From JBBRLG01 sp038231495 (GTDB lineage: Bacteria; Planctomycetota; Planctomycetia; Gemmatales; Gemmataceae): 13,359 nucleotides of DNA. Where the stretch lies: positions 1 through 13,359 of the forward strand of contig JBBRLG010000153.1 of NCBI GenBank assembly GCA_038231495.1. Direction: 5' to 3'. The notes under the pieces are model-generated. The model was not told the DNA's origin, did not search any database, and was given only the letters and a program-made list of their open reading frames with translations. The translations under genes and the position numbers were made by a program. Below, piece by piece: positions 1-7,501 of this stretch (positions are counted from its first letter, which is position 1; each line of letters opens with the position of its first letter).

Positions 1-24
1 GATTTTCAACGGAGGATTACTCAC

Positions 25-723
25 GTGAATGCAGCGTTCTTGCTCGTTACGACGGCGTGGCTGGCCGGCGCCGACCCGGCCCCGATGCCAGCCCCCGCCG
101 CCGCGCCGGTGCACGTCGCCGCTGCTGCCCCCGGAGCGGGGTGTAGTAGCTGCGGTGCCAGCACCTGCGGCACTTGTGGTTCGTGTGCGGAACACGAAGG
201 TCTGCTCACCAAGCTGCGCGCCCGTTTCCACCGGGAATCGTGCGACAGCTGTGCGCCGGCCCCGACCTGCGCGCCGAAATGCGCGCCGGCCCCGGTCTGC
301 AACACCTGCGACGCTTGCGCCGAGAAGCCCGGCTTCTTCGCCAAGCTGAAGGGGAAGTTTGCCAGGGAAGACTGCGGCAACAAAGGCAGCTGCGGCTCGT
401 CCTGTGACAGCTGCGGTTCGGAAGGCCCCGGCCTGTTCGACCGGCTGAAGGCTCGCTTCCAGCGCGGCTCGTCCTGCGACGGTTGCGGCGCGCCGGCTTG
501 CGGCGGCTGCAACAGTTGCGGCGCGTCCGGTGCGGGTGCGGTCGGCCCGATCGCGGCCCCGCCCGCCGGCAACCACGAATTGTTGCCGAAGCCCAAAGAG
601 GGCGACGCTCCGAGGAAGCTTCCCGACGGGAAGGACGGCAAGGGTGGCGCGGGTCCGAAGGATTTGGACCTAACCCCGACTTCGGGCCGGTCCTCAGAGG
701 TCGGCTCTCCGCGTCCCTTTTAA
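25..723 (+). CDS. Secreted Cys-rich repeat protein of unknown function
   Basis: Starts at GTG 25, with a strong GGAGG at 11-15, 9 nt upstream; 232 aa. Residues 1-16 form a short hydrophobic signal-like segment, followed by an Ala/Pro-rich stretch to about 39. I count 21 cysteines between residues 40 and 165, mostly in CxxC or CxxxC spacing. Between the Cys clusters lie three similar modules of about 14 residues, at 57-70, 100-114 and 133-147, with the pattern G-[LF]-[LF]-x-[KR]-L-[KR]-x-[RK]-F-x-R. These look like short amphipathic basic helices. The C-terminal 60 residues are Pro/Gly/Lys-rich and probably disordered. I recognise no named family. Short Cys-rich exported proteins are common in planctomycetes, so an envelope, metal-binding or disulfide-linked structural role is possible but only inferred. 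A long opposite-strand frame over the same bases is a GC-driven shadow. Confidence 0.75.
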   Translation: MNAAFLLVTTAWLAGADPAPMPAPAAAPVHVAAAAPGAGCSSCGASTCGTCGSCAEHEGLLTKLRARFHRESCDSCAPAPTCAPKCAPAPVCNTCDACAEKPGFFAKLKGKFAREDCGNKGSCGSSCDSCGSEGPGLFDRLKARFQRGSSCDGCGAPACGGCNSCGASGAGAVGPIAAPPAGNHELLPKPKEGDAPRKLPDGKDGKGGAGPKDLDLTPTSGRSSEVGSPRPF

Positions 724-767
724 CGCCTTTCCCGTTTCTCCCGCGGGCGACTTTAGCCGCCTTCGGA

Positions 768-834
768 AAGGATGAAGGATGAAGGATGAATCAAAGACTT
801 TATGGTCTTGATTCATCCTTCATCCTTCATCCTT
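768..834. repeat. Heptamer (GGATGAA/TTCATCC) inverted repeat forming a long hairpin
   Basis: Three tandem GGATGAA units (770-790) are mirrored by three TTCATCC units (812-832). Together with the inner bases they form a stem of about 30 bp (768-798 with 805-834), with one bulged A near 793-795 and a 6-nt loop at 799-804. The hairpin begins 45 nt after the stop of the Cys-rich gene, in a gap between convergent genes. It could end or protect transcripts from either side, but there is no clear T-tract, so a terminator role is only inferred. Confidence 0.7.
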
Positions 835-842
835 CATCATTC

Positions 843-970
843 GTAACCGTTCACTCCCCCCCTTACGAAGGGGGGGTAGGGGGGGTGGGACGCCATGACG
901 GAGTACTGCAATCGTTCTTGACCCCCCCCCTTCGTAAGGGGGGGATAAGTTGATGCCGGTGAACGGTTAC
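843..970. mobile_element. MITE-like 128-bp element (copy A) with 12-bp TIRs and 8-bp flanking repeat
   Basis: The ends are perfect 12-bp inverted repeats: GTAACCGTTCAC at 843-854 and GTGAACGGTTAC at 959-970. The 8-mer CATCATTC directly abuts both ends (835-842 and 971-978), as a target-site duplication would. The flanking DNA is itself built from TTCATC-type repeats, so this could partly be chance. The inside holds two tight hairpins, C7-TT/AA-G7 with loop ACG (856-876) and C-run-TT/AA-G7 with loop CGT (922-944), around a unique core at 890-914. There is no coding capacity. A diverged copy in the opposite orientation lies at 7502-7638. This is consistent with a non-autonomous element moved by a transposase encoded elsewhere. 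Confidence 0.7.
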
Positions 971-1014
971 CATCATTCATCATTGCATCCTTCATCCTTC
1001 ATCATTCATCATTT
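971..1014. repeat. TTCATC-type degenerate tandem repeat tract
   Basis: This AT-richer tract contains repeated TTCATCC and TTCATCA units (for example 989-1010) and continues the tract at 811-842. The MITE-like element appears to have landed in the middle of it. It lies directly after the stop codon (1019-1021) of the minus-strand DUF11 gene. Confidence 0.6.
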
Positions 1015-1018
1015 CCTA

Positions 1019-3148
1019 TCACGGCTTCACGTCCGGCGCGTCGGAGTAGATGCGCGTCGGCTCTTCCTTCGTCACCGGCTCGACGAGGTTCGTGCTCGTG
1101 ACCTGAATCTTGAAGCGCACCGTGCCCGGCTGCTGGGCCTTGCAGGTAATCTTGAAAAAGGCGTCGGCCCGCGGTGCCAGCTTTTCCACCGGCTCGAAGA
1201 CGATCGTCTTGCCGTCTTCGCGATAGTGGACCGGGCCTTGCGCACCCTTGAACTCCATTTTCTCCGGCACCACCGCCACCAACTTGATGTCGGTTTCGGC
1301 CTTGGAGCCGGTGTTCGTGATGCGCACCTCGTAGGTCGTGTCCGCGCCCACTTCGATCGGGTCCTCGGTATCGACCAGTTCCAGCATGATGGCCGACAGG
1401 CCTTCGACGCGCGTCGTCAATTCGGACTCGGCCTTGAGGCCGCGGGCACCGACGGCACTGGCCTTGTGTTTGTGCTCGCCGGGTTCGATGGCCTGGGCCT
1501 CGAACTTGACCTCGCGCGTCTGGCCGGGGCCGATCTCGCCCAGGAACCAGGAGACGGTGCGCGTGTTGTAGTCGTGCCGACCGCCGTCACTGGCCGCCAG
1601 CACCTTGAAGCCGGCGGGCACCACGTCGCCCACCGTCACGTTCGTCGCCGCGGCATCGCCGGGGTTCGTCACCCGCAGCGTGTACAACGCCTTGCGGTCG
1701 AGGTAACGCAGGCCGGGGCCGACCACTTGCAGGTCCAGCCGCGGCATGATGACGTTCAGGATGCCGGTGTCCTGGGCCGTCAGGCCGCCGTCGGCGGTGG
1801 CGGTACACTCGCACTTCTGCGGACCGCCGACGCGGGTGCCGCAAATCAGTTGCACGCTCCGCGTCTCGCCGGCGGCAAGGTTGCCGATTTCAAAATCCAC
1901 CTTGTTGTCACGGCCGTGGTCGAGGCCTTCCGACAACAGGGCGTGAATCTTCACCTGGTCGGCCGAGCCGTCGCCGGGGTTGCTGACCGTCAGCGTGAAC
2001 GCGGCGGCGTCGCCGACCATGACCTTTTCCTGCGTGAGCGTTTTGAGCAGCAGCTTCGGCTCGCGCACCCGGACGTGCAGGACCGACAGGCCGGTGAACG
2101 TCACCCAGGCCTTGGGCGTCACTTCGCCGCGGGCGTCGGCGACGAGCTTCATTTGCATGTTCTTTTCCTGGCGGGGCAGCATCGCCCCGACGCGCCAGAT
2201 GTAGACGCTGTTTTCGATTTCGGCCTTGGGTTCCGTGACCTCGACCTTCATGCCGGCGGGCAGGCTGACGCGGACGAGGACTTCCTGGACCGGGATGTTG
2301 CAGGCGTTGCGCAGGGCGAGCGTATAGTCTTGCGGCTGGCCGACCTTGACGACGGCCGGGCCGATCCACTCCATGCTGACGGCCGGCTCCTGGCGGCCCA
2401 GCGGCGTGTCGGGCATCAGCGGCAGGTCGCCGGGCTGTTTCGGCTCTTCGACTTTGTTTTCCGTGGGCTTGAGTTGCGTCGTCGCCGAGACCGGAAGGCT
2501 GGGCAGGACGGGCTGGGACGGCACGACCGGCTGGTGCGGCAGGGTATTCGCCGGCATCGGCTGCGGGGCGCGCGGCGAAAGCGGAATCACTTCCGGATTC
2601 GTCGGCACCGGCGCGGGGGCGGCGGCTCCGGTCGGCACGACAGGGGGTTGCGGCAGCGGCGGCGGGGGCGGCGCGGGCGGCGACACGGGCGGCGTCAGCG
2701 GGCCGGTCGGGTAGGGCGTGCCGACGGGAGGCGACGCCGGGCTTTTCGCGTCCGACGGCACGGGCGGGCGGGGCGGCACCGGCACCTCGGCGGGCAGCGG
2801 CGGCGGCGGTGCGGCGGTCGACAGCACGGGTACGGTCGGCGCGGCCAGTGCCGGCGTGATCGTCGGGCCGGGACGCGCGGGCGCCGCGGACGGCAGGAAG
2901 GGTGCGGGGCTTACCGGGCCGACGGGACTGGGCGACGGCACTGCGACCGGCCGGCCGCCGGGCTTCAGTTGGTCGGGGTTGGGTAACTGTGTCGGATCGG
3001 GCGCGGGGGCGGCGGGCGACGGTGCCCCTGGCCCGTTAATCGCCAGCGCGGGCGGTGCGAACGAATCTTCTCCCAAAGCCATTGCCGCCCAGCCGGCCAG
3101 GCAAAGGCCTAGCACGGCGACCCCGGCGACGGTCATACGCTTCCTCAT
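1019..3148 (-). CDS. Secreted Pro-rich protein with DUF11/Ig-like repeats
   Basis: I chose ATG 3148 (709 aa) because GGAGGG at 3156-3161 sits 7 nt upstream and the product then opens with a classic signal peptide: basic MRKRM, a hydrophobic core to about residue 24, and an Ala-x-Ala-like cleavage zone near 22-26. An in-frame extension to 3226 is Arg-rich and lacks a good ribosome site. Residues about 30-250 form a Pro/Ala-rich, probably disordered stalk. Residues about 253-700 hold roughly four beta-sandwich repeats with DUF11 hallmarks: 'YTL.LRN', 'FTLTVSNPGD', 'YTLRVTNPGDAAATNV' and 'YEVRITNTGSKAET', each followed by a 'P.G.' strand. DUF11 proteins are exported or surface structural proteins, so an envelope or adhesion role is inferred. 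The gene has its own promoter and is convergent with the Cys-rich gene. Confidence 0.85.
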   Translation of the reverse strand: MRKRMTVAGVAVLGLCLAGWAAMALGEDSFAPPALAINGPGAPSPAAPAPDPTQLPNPDQLKPGGRPVAVPSPSPVGPVSPAPFLPSAAPARPGPTITPALAAPTVPVLSTAAPPPPLPAEVPVPPRPPVPSDAKSPASPPVGTPYPTGPLTPPVSPPAPPPPPLPQPPVVPTGAAAPAPVPTNPEVIPLSPRAPQPMPANTLPHQPVVPSQPVLPSLPVSATTQLKPTENKVEEPKQPGDLPLMPDTPLGRQEPAVSMEWIGPAVVKVGQPQDYTLALRNACNIPVQEVLVRVSLPAGMKVEVTEPKAEIENSVYIWRVGAMLPRQEKNMQMKLVADARGEVTPKAWVTFTGLSVLHVRVREPKLLLKTLTQEKVMVGDAAAFTLTVSNPGDGSADQVKIHALLSEGLDHGRDNKVDFEIGNLAAGETRSVQLICGTRVGGPQKCECTATADGGLTAQDTGILNVIMPRLDLQVVGPGLRYLDRKALYTLRVTNPGDAAATNVTVGDVVPAGFKVLAASDGGRHDYNTRTVSWFLGEIGPGQTREVKFEAQAIEPGEHKHKASAVGARGLKAESELTTRVEGLSAIMLELVDTEDPIEVGADTTYEVRITNTGSKAETDIKLVAVVPEKMEFKGAQGPVHYREDGKTIVFEPVEKLAPRADAFFKITCKAQQPGTVRFKIQVTSTNLVEPVTKEEPTRIYSDAPDVKP

Positions 3149-3256
3149 CCGTGGACCCTCCTGCATTCCGTGAATCCGAATTGGGCGGCGGCGGTCGGAT
3201 ACAATCCGCCCCGTGGAGCGAAACAAGAGACGGAAAAACCTTATGCGAGTGGCGGC

Positions 3257-3284
3257 ACTATAACGCCGCGCCGCGCCGGGTCAA
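3257..3284 (-). promoter_or_regulatory. Sigma70-type promoter for the DUF11 gene
   Basis: On the minus strand, TTGACC (3279-3284) and TATAGT (3257-3262) are separated by 16 nt; each matches the sigma70 consensus at 5 of 6 bases. Transcription would start near 3250, giving a leader of about 100 nt before the ATG at 3148. It lies between the end of lipM and the DUF11 gene, so the latter need not depend on gcv read-through. Confidence 0.6.
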
Positions 3285-3317
3285 GGCAGGAAAGGAGAGG
3301 TTTGGCACGCGCGTTTG

Positions 3318-4085
3318 TTAGCGCTTATTATTCCACAACGCAGAGGTGTATTTTTCGTCCGCCAACGGCACCGCCGAGTCGGTCCATGAGGTAGGCGTGA
3401 GTTGCCAGCCGGTATCCGCGGCGAACGCGGCAACGACGCGGGCCGCAAGCGCGTCGCGAAAAGCGTCGTCGGCCGCGACCCCGGCGAGTTCGTGAAGGCC
3501 GGGCAGCGCGGGCGTGTGCGGCGATTGGGCGAGCAGGATCGCGCCGTGTTGCAGTAGTGCCCCACGGGATTTGCGTTGGGCGCTGCCAACAACCTTGTGC
3601 GCTCCGATAAGGAGGTCACACGGCGTCTGGTGCAGAAAACAGAGGAAAGGGCCGTGCCGCTTCTCCTCGCCGGTGCAGCACGCGCGGGCGTCGATGTTCA
3701 GACCCGCCAGGGCACTGCGGAGGATGCCGTGCATGCGCTGAATCCACGATTCGCCGCGTTTCTGCCACGGCACGCCGGGTGGCAGGGTGAGGGCGTAGGT
3801 CAGTTCGTGGTGGTGGACCAGGGCATCGCCGCCGGTGGGCCGGCGGACGAATGGTAGGTCGGCGAGGAGGGGATCGTTCAGGCGCGACGCGGCGGTTTGG
3901 AAATAACCCAAGCTGACCGTCGGCGTCGTCCAGCCGTAGAAACGTAACGACGCCAGGCAGGCGGCGGCGGCCGTTTCGAGCAAGGCCTCGTCGATGGCCA
4001 TGTTGGTAGGGCCGTCGGCGGCGGTGTAACCGAACAGGCGACAGGGGGTGGGGGCATGGTTTGCAAAGCCGCAAGCGGCGGTCAC
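3318..4085 (-). CDS. lipM: LipM-type octanoyltransferase / lipoate-protein ligase A family
   Basis: 255 aa from GTG 4085, whose GTGA overlaps the gcvPB stop by 4 nt, suggesting translational coupling. The fold is that of the biotin/lipoate A/B protein ligase family: 'NMAIDEALL' at 28-36, 'RRPTGG' at 81-86 followed by 'ELTYAL' (94-99), and 'HKVVGSAQR' at 163-171 with the conserved Lys164. Cys149 in 'LCF' lies where LipM-type octanoyltransferases carry their acyl-thioester cysteine (Cys150 in Bacillus subtilis LipM). I therefore favour octanoyl-ACP:GcvH transfer over ATP-dependent lipoate ligation. Lying last in a glycine-cleavage operon, it probably starts lipoylation of the GcvH lysine; LipA would finish the job and is not in the window. 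Residues 2-9 are encoded by a dispersed repeat (4061-4079), so the native start may originally have been elsewhere. Confidence 0.85.
   Translation of the reverse strand: MTAACGFANHAPTPCRLFGYTAADGPTNMAIDEALLETAAAACLASLRFYGWTTPTVSLGYFQTAASRLNDPLLADLPFVRRPTGGDALVHHHELTYALTLPPGVPWQKRGESWIQRMHGILRSALAGLNIDARACCTGEEKRHGPFLCFLHQTPCDLLIGAHKVVGSAQRKSRGALLQHGAILLAQSPHTPALPGLHELAGVAADDAFRDALAARVVAAFAADTGWQLTPTSWTDSAVPLADEKYTSALWNNKR
4061..4079 (-). repeat. Stop-proximal GCCGCTTGCGGCTTTGCA repeat, single copy (inside lipM 5' end)
   Basis: Read on the minus strand, this is an exact 18-mer copy plus one A, starting 2 nt after the gcvPB TGA (4082-4084). It lies within the first codons of lipM and encodes most of residues 2-9 of that protein. 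Related copies are at 5556-5572, 6999-7041 and 10401-10432. Confidence 0.85.
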
Positions 4086-5533
4086 GGTTTCCAGCGTAGC
4101 ACCGGCTCCTTGGCCGCCTTGACCTCGTCGGGCCGACTCAGCATCAGCGTGTGCGGCGCGTCGTGCAGGAATTGCGGGTCTTCCCCCTTGATCTTGATAA
4201 GCGCGTCGGCAAAGGCGTCGAGCGTCTCCTTGCTCTCCGTCTCGGTCGGCTCGATCATCAGGGCTTCGGGCACGACCAGCGGGAAGTAAACCGTCGGCGC
4301 GTGGTAGCCAAAATCGAGCAGGCGCTTGGCAATGTCCATCGCGCTGATCTTGCGTTCCTTCCGCAGATTCCGGGCGCTGGCGACGAACTCGTGCATGCAG
4401 CGGTCGCCGTGCGGCACGTCGAACTCCGCCTTCAACCGGCTCAGCAGGTAGTTGGCGTTCAACACCGCGTTTTCGCTCACGTCGCGTAACCCCTTCGGCC
4501 CCAGCGTGCGGATGTAGCAGTAGCCGCGGAGCAGAATGCCGACGTTGGCGAAGAAGCTGCGCACCCGCCCGATGGACAGCGGCCGGTCGTAGTCGAGGTG
4601 GAAGCCGTTCTCCGTCTTGGCCACGAGCGGCGCGGGCAAGAACGGGATGAGGGGCTTACGCACCGCGATCGGCCCGGAGCCGGGGCCGCCGGCGCCGTGC
4701 GGGCCGGTGAACGTTTTGTGGACGTTGTAGTGCATCATGTCGATGCCGAAATCGCCGGGCCGCGTGATGCCGAGGATCGCGTTCATGTTCGCGCCGTCGA
4801 GGTAGACGAGCGCGCCTTGTTTGTGCAGCAGGCCGGTAATGGTCGCGATCTGGTCGTCGAACAGGCCGAGGGTGTTCGGGTTGGTAATCATGAACACGGC
4901 GGTGCGGTCGTCGAGCTTGCTCTGCAGGTCGGCGAGATCGACGAGGCCGCGGGCGTTGCTCTTGATGCTAACGGTGTCGAAGCCGGCGAGGGCGGCACTG
5001 GCGGGGTTGGTGCCGTGGGCACTGTCGGGAATGAGGACTCGCGTCCGCGCTTCCTTCTTGTGCCGGAAATAGGCGGCGGCGACGAGGAGGGCGGCCAATT
5101 CGCCCTGCGCGCCGGCGGCCGGCTGGAGCGACACGGCGTCGAGGCCGGCGATCTCGGCGAGGATGTTTTGCATGTCCCAAAGCATTTCGAGCATGCCCTG
5201 GCAGGATTCGTCGCTCTGAAGCGGGTGCAGGTTGGCCAGGCCGGGCAGGGCGGCCATGCGTTCGTGGCGCTTCGGATTGTACTTCATGGTACAGGAGCCG
5301 AGCGGGTAGAAATTGGTGTCGATCGACATGTTCCGCGTGGACAGGTTCGTGAAATGGCGGATCAGGTCGATCTCACTGACGCCGGGCAACGGCGGCGGCG
5401 CGTCGGCCAGTGCGTCGGGCGGCAGCAACTCCGCGGCGGGCGGCACGGGCACGTCACACTGCGGCAACAGGTGCGCCCGGCGGCCGGGGTGGCTCATCTC
5501 GAACAACAACTCGGTGGACTGATTTTTATCCAT
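4082..5533 (-). CDS. gcvPB: Glycine dehydrogenase (decarboxylating) subunit 2, P-protein beta
   Basis: 483 aa from ATG 5533, preceded by a purine-rich GAAGAGAG. This is the C-terminal half of a split P-protein. With GcvPA it decarboxylates glycine through PLP and passes aminomethyl to the lipoyl arm of GcvH. Visible landmarks are 'NFYPLGSCTMKYNP' (74-87), 'SAHGTNPASA' (171-180), 'DGANMNAI' (246-253) and the PLP Schiff-base lysine, Lys273, in 'NVHKTF', followed by the Gly-rich 'GPHGAGGPGSGP'. Length fits the family (about 480-500 aa). It sits 41 nt after gcvPA and overlaps lipM by 4 nt. A repeat copy directly follows its stop. All expected motifs are intact. Confidence 0.96.
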   Translation of the reverse strand: MDKNQSTELLFEMSHPGRRAHLLPQCDVPVPPAAELLPPDALADAPPPLPGVSEIDLIRHFTNLSTRNMSIDTNFYPLGSCTMKYNPKRHERMAALPGLANLHPLQSDESCQGMLEMLWDMQNILAEIAGLDAVSLQPAAGAQGELAALLVAAAYFRHKKEARTRVLIPDSAHGTNPASAALAGFDTVSIKSNARGLVDLADLQSKLDDRTAVFMITNPNTLGLFDDQIATITGLLHKQGALVYLDGANMNAILGITRPGDFGIDMMHYNVHKTFTGPHGAGGPGSGPIAVRKPLIPFLPAPLVAKTENGFHLDYDRPLSIGRVRSFFANVGILLRGYCYIRTLGPKGLRDVSENAVLNANYLLSRLKAEFDVPHGDRCMHEFVASARNLRKERKISAMDIAKRLLDFGYHAPTVYFPLVVPEALMIEPTETESKETLDAFADALIKIKGEDPQFLHDAPHTLMLSRPDEVKAAKEPVLRWKP

Positions 5534-5555
5534 TAAACTCTCTTCAATGTCTTAT

Positions 5556-5572
5556 GCCGCTTGCGGCTTTGC
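5556..5572 (+). repeat. Stop-proximal GCCGCTTGCGGCTTTGC repeat, single copy
   Basis: A 17-nt exact copy of the repeat in the 41-nt gap between gcvPA and gcvPB. It lies 2 nt beyond the gcvPA TGA (5575-5577). Relative to that gene it is in the opposite orientation to the copy behind gcvPB. Confidence 0.85.
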
Positions 5573-5574
5573 GT

Positions 5575-6975
5575 TCACGCCAGCAACCGCTCCCCCGGCT
5601 TGGATAGCAAATCGTGCCGGTGGCCGCTCGCCCCCAACTCCACTTCATACGCCGCCACCAGGCCGTCAATCTCCTCGCGGCTCCGTTTCTCGGTGACGGC
5701 CACGCTGACGCACGCCGCCAGCGCCGGATACCACTGGCCCAACGGCAAACCCGCGTGGAATTTGCGGCCGAGGATCCGCGACAACAACGCCGGCACCGGC
5801 TTCGGCATTGCCAACGTGAATTCCTTGAAGTACGGCCGGTCGAATCGCAGCTTCACGCCGGGCAGCTTCGTCAATTCCTGCGCGGCGTAGTGGGCCTTGC
5901 GCGTACACAACTCCGCGGTTTCCTTCAAACCCTGGGGTCCGACCGCCGCGAGATAGACGGCCGCGCGTAAGGCGAACAGACCCTGGTTGGTGCAAATGTT
6001 GCTCGTCGCTTTTTCCCGGCGGATGTGCTGCTCGCGTGTTTGCATGGTCAGCACCCAACAGCGCTTGCCGTGGCGGTCCACGGTTTGGCCGACCAGTCGG
6101 CCCGGAATCTTACGCACGAACGGCTCCCGGCAGGCGAGCAGGCCGAGGTACGGTCCGCCGTACGCCATCGGGTTGCCGAGGCACTGCCCTTCCGCCACGG
6201 CGATGTCGGCGCCGTACTGGCCGGGTCGCTTCAAAATGCCCACGCTAATCGGGTCGAAGCTGACGACGAACAGTGCGCCCTTGGCCTTCGCGAGGGCGGC
6301 CAACGCTTCGACCTCTTCCAAACAGCCGAAGAAGTTCGGGTGCTGGACGACGACGCACGCGGTCGTGTCGTCGATGGCCTTCTTCGCGTCGTCGGGGTCG
6401 AGGAAGCCGTGCGGCGTCGGCAGCGTTTCGACGCGCGGCACCAGGTTGGCCAGGTAGGTTTCGAGCGTTTTGCGATATTCCGGATGGACGCTCTCCGCGA
6501 TGACCACTTTGCCGGTGCGGCCGGTGACGGTCATGGCCATGAGGACGGCTTCGGCGACGGAGCTACCGCCTTCGTAGAGGCTGGCGTTGGACACGTCGAG
6601 GCCGGTGAGTTGGCAGATCATCGTCTGGAATTCGTAGAACGCCTGCAAACTGCCCTGGCTGGCCTCGGCCTGGTAGGGCGTGTAGGCGGTGTAGAATTCG
6701 CTGCGACCGCCGATGGCATCGACGACGGCGGGGATGAAGTGGTCGTAACTGCCGCCGCCGAGGAAGCACGGCGCGTCGTCGGCGGAGCGGTTTTTGGCCG
6801 CGAGTTCGACCATGTGCCGGGACAGGTCGATCTCGTTGAGGGCCCCCGGAACGGCAAGCGGGCGGTCGAGGCGCAGGTCGGGCGGGATGTTCTTGAAGAG
6901 ATCGGCAATCGATTCGACCCCGATCAGCCGCAGCATGGCGGCCTGCTCCTGGGCGGTGTTGACGACGTAGGACAA
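5575..6975 (-). CDS. gcvPA: Glycine dehydrogenase (decarboxylating) subunit 1, P-protein alpha
   Basis: I chose TTG 6975 (466 aa). GGGAGG at 6981-6986 is 5 nt upstream, and the product then begins 'SYVVNT...ML..IGVESIADLF', the usual N-terminus of GcvPA. A TTG at 7017 would add 14 Arg-rich residues encoded partly by the intergenic repeat and is unlikely. Landmarks are 'FLGGGSYDHFIP' (71-82), 'YTPYQAEASQGSLQ' (98-111) and 'LYEGGSSVAEA' (133-143), followed by a fold-type I aminotransferase body. The PLP lysine lies in the partner GcvPB, as normal for split P-proteins. It is the third gene of the operon, with 66 nt to gcvH filled largely by a hairpin repeat. Confidence 0.95.
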   Translation of the reverse strand: MSYVVNTAQEQAAMLRLIGVESIADLFKNIPPDLRLDRPLAVPGALNEIDLSRHMVELAAKNRSADDAPCFLGGGSYDHFIPAVVDAIGGRSEFYTAYTPYQAEASQGSLQAFYEFQTMICQLTGLDVSNASLYEGGSSVAEAVLMAMTVTGRTGKVVIAESVHPEYRKTLETYLANLVPRVETLPTPHGFLDPDDAKKAIDDTTACVVVQHPNFFGCLEEVEALAALAKAKGALFVVSFDPISVGILKRPGQYGADIAVAEGQCLGNPMAYGGPYLGLLACREPFVRKIPGRLVGQTVDRHGKRCWVLTMQTREQHIRREKATSNICTNQGLFALRAAVYLAAVGPQGLKETAELCTRKAHYAAQELTKLPGVKLRFDRPYFKEFTLAMPKPVPALLSRILGRKFHAGLPLGQWYPALAACVSVAVTEKRSREEIDGLVAAYEVELGASGHRHDLLSKPGERLLA

Positions 6976-6998
6976 GCGGACCTCCCGTATCCGGTATT

Positions 6999-7041
6999 GC
7001 CGCTTGCGGCTTTGCAATGAAGCTGCAAAGCCGCAAGCGGC
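6999..7041. repeat. Stop-proximal repeat, inverted pair forming an 18-bp hairpin
   Basis: Two copies of the 18-mer face each other (6999-7016 and 7024-7041) around a 7-nt loop, making a perfect 18-bp stem. The outer end abuts the gcvH TGA (7042-7044) with no gap. The whole structure lies in the 66-nt gap between gcvH and gcvPA. In the operon mRNA it would form a stable hairpin, with no T-tract, 13 nt upstream of the GGGAGG that serves gcvPA. Confidence 0.9.
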
Positions 7042-7428
7042 TCAATGTTCTTCCGAAGCGATCTGCTTCTGATACTGCTCGAACGTCATCAAGTGGTCGA
7101 GGGTGGTGCCCGGCTCGACCTTGACCTTGATGAGCCAGCCCTTTTCGTACGCGTCTTTGGAGATGATGGTCGGGTCGGTTTGCAGCTTTTCGTTGACCGC
7201 GATCACGTCGCCGGTGGTCGGCGAATAGAGGTCGCTGACCGCCTTGACGGACTCGATCTCGCCGAAGCTGTCGCCGGTCGCGACGGGGTCGTCGAGGTCC
7301 GGCAAGTCGATGTAAATGATGTCGGTGAGCTGCTCCACCGCGAACTGCGAGATGCCGATGGTGCAGGTCGTGCCGTCGAGGCTGGCCCATTCGTGAGTCT
7401 TGCTGTAACGCAGTTTTTGCGGGTCCAT
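7042..7428 (-). CDS. gcvH: Glycine cleavage system H protein (lipoyl carrier)
   Basis: 128 aa from ATG 7428, with AAGGGA just upstream; this matches the usual length of about 127-130. An in-frame GTG at 7446 is less likely because 'LRYSKTHEWASLDG' is the standard beginning. The lipoylated lysine is Lys62 in 'EIESVKAVSDLYSP' (58-70). GcvH shuttles the aminomethyl group between the P and T proteins and is the predicted substrate of the operon's own LipM. The 216-nt gap to gcvT, unusually wide for this operon, is filled by a MITE-like repeat. A hairpin repeat begins at the base directly after its stop codon. Confidence 0.97.
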   Translation of the reverse strand: MDPQKLRYSKTHEWASLDGTTCTIGISQFAVEQLTDIIYIDLPDLDDPVATGDSFGEIESVKAVSDLYSPTTGDVIAVNEKLQTDPTIISKDAYEKGWLIKVKVEPGTTLDHLMTFEQYQKQIASEEH

Positions 7429-7501
7429 GACAGTCCCTTTTCGCACTGGGAGCAGAACCGCGTTCCGCTCGATGACATTAGTAGACCGGATGTCCTAGAT
7501 C

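Noticed and set aside
21..641. Minus-strand frame opposite the Cys-rich protein
   Set aside because: The plus strand has GGAGG plus GTG and a modular product; the reverse frame is Pro/Gln/Ala-rich with no recognisable feature.
770..1010. CRISPR array from repeated TTCATCC units
   Set aside because: Units are 7 bp and contiguous or inverted, with no spacers and no cas genes.
950..2986. Long open frame on the plus strand opposite the DUF11 gene
   Set aside because: The product is rich in Arg, His and Gly without family motifs, and the minus strand has a clear signal peptide, ribosome site and domains. It is a mirror frame caused by high third-position GC.
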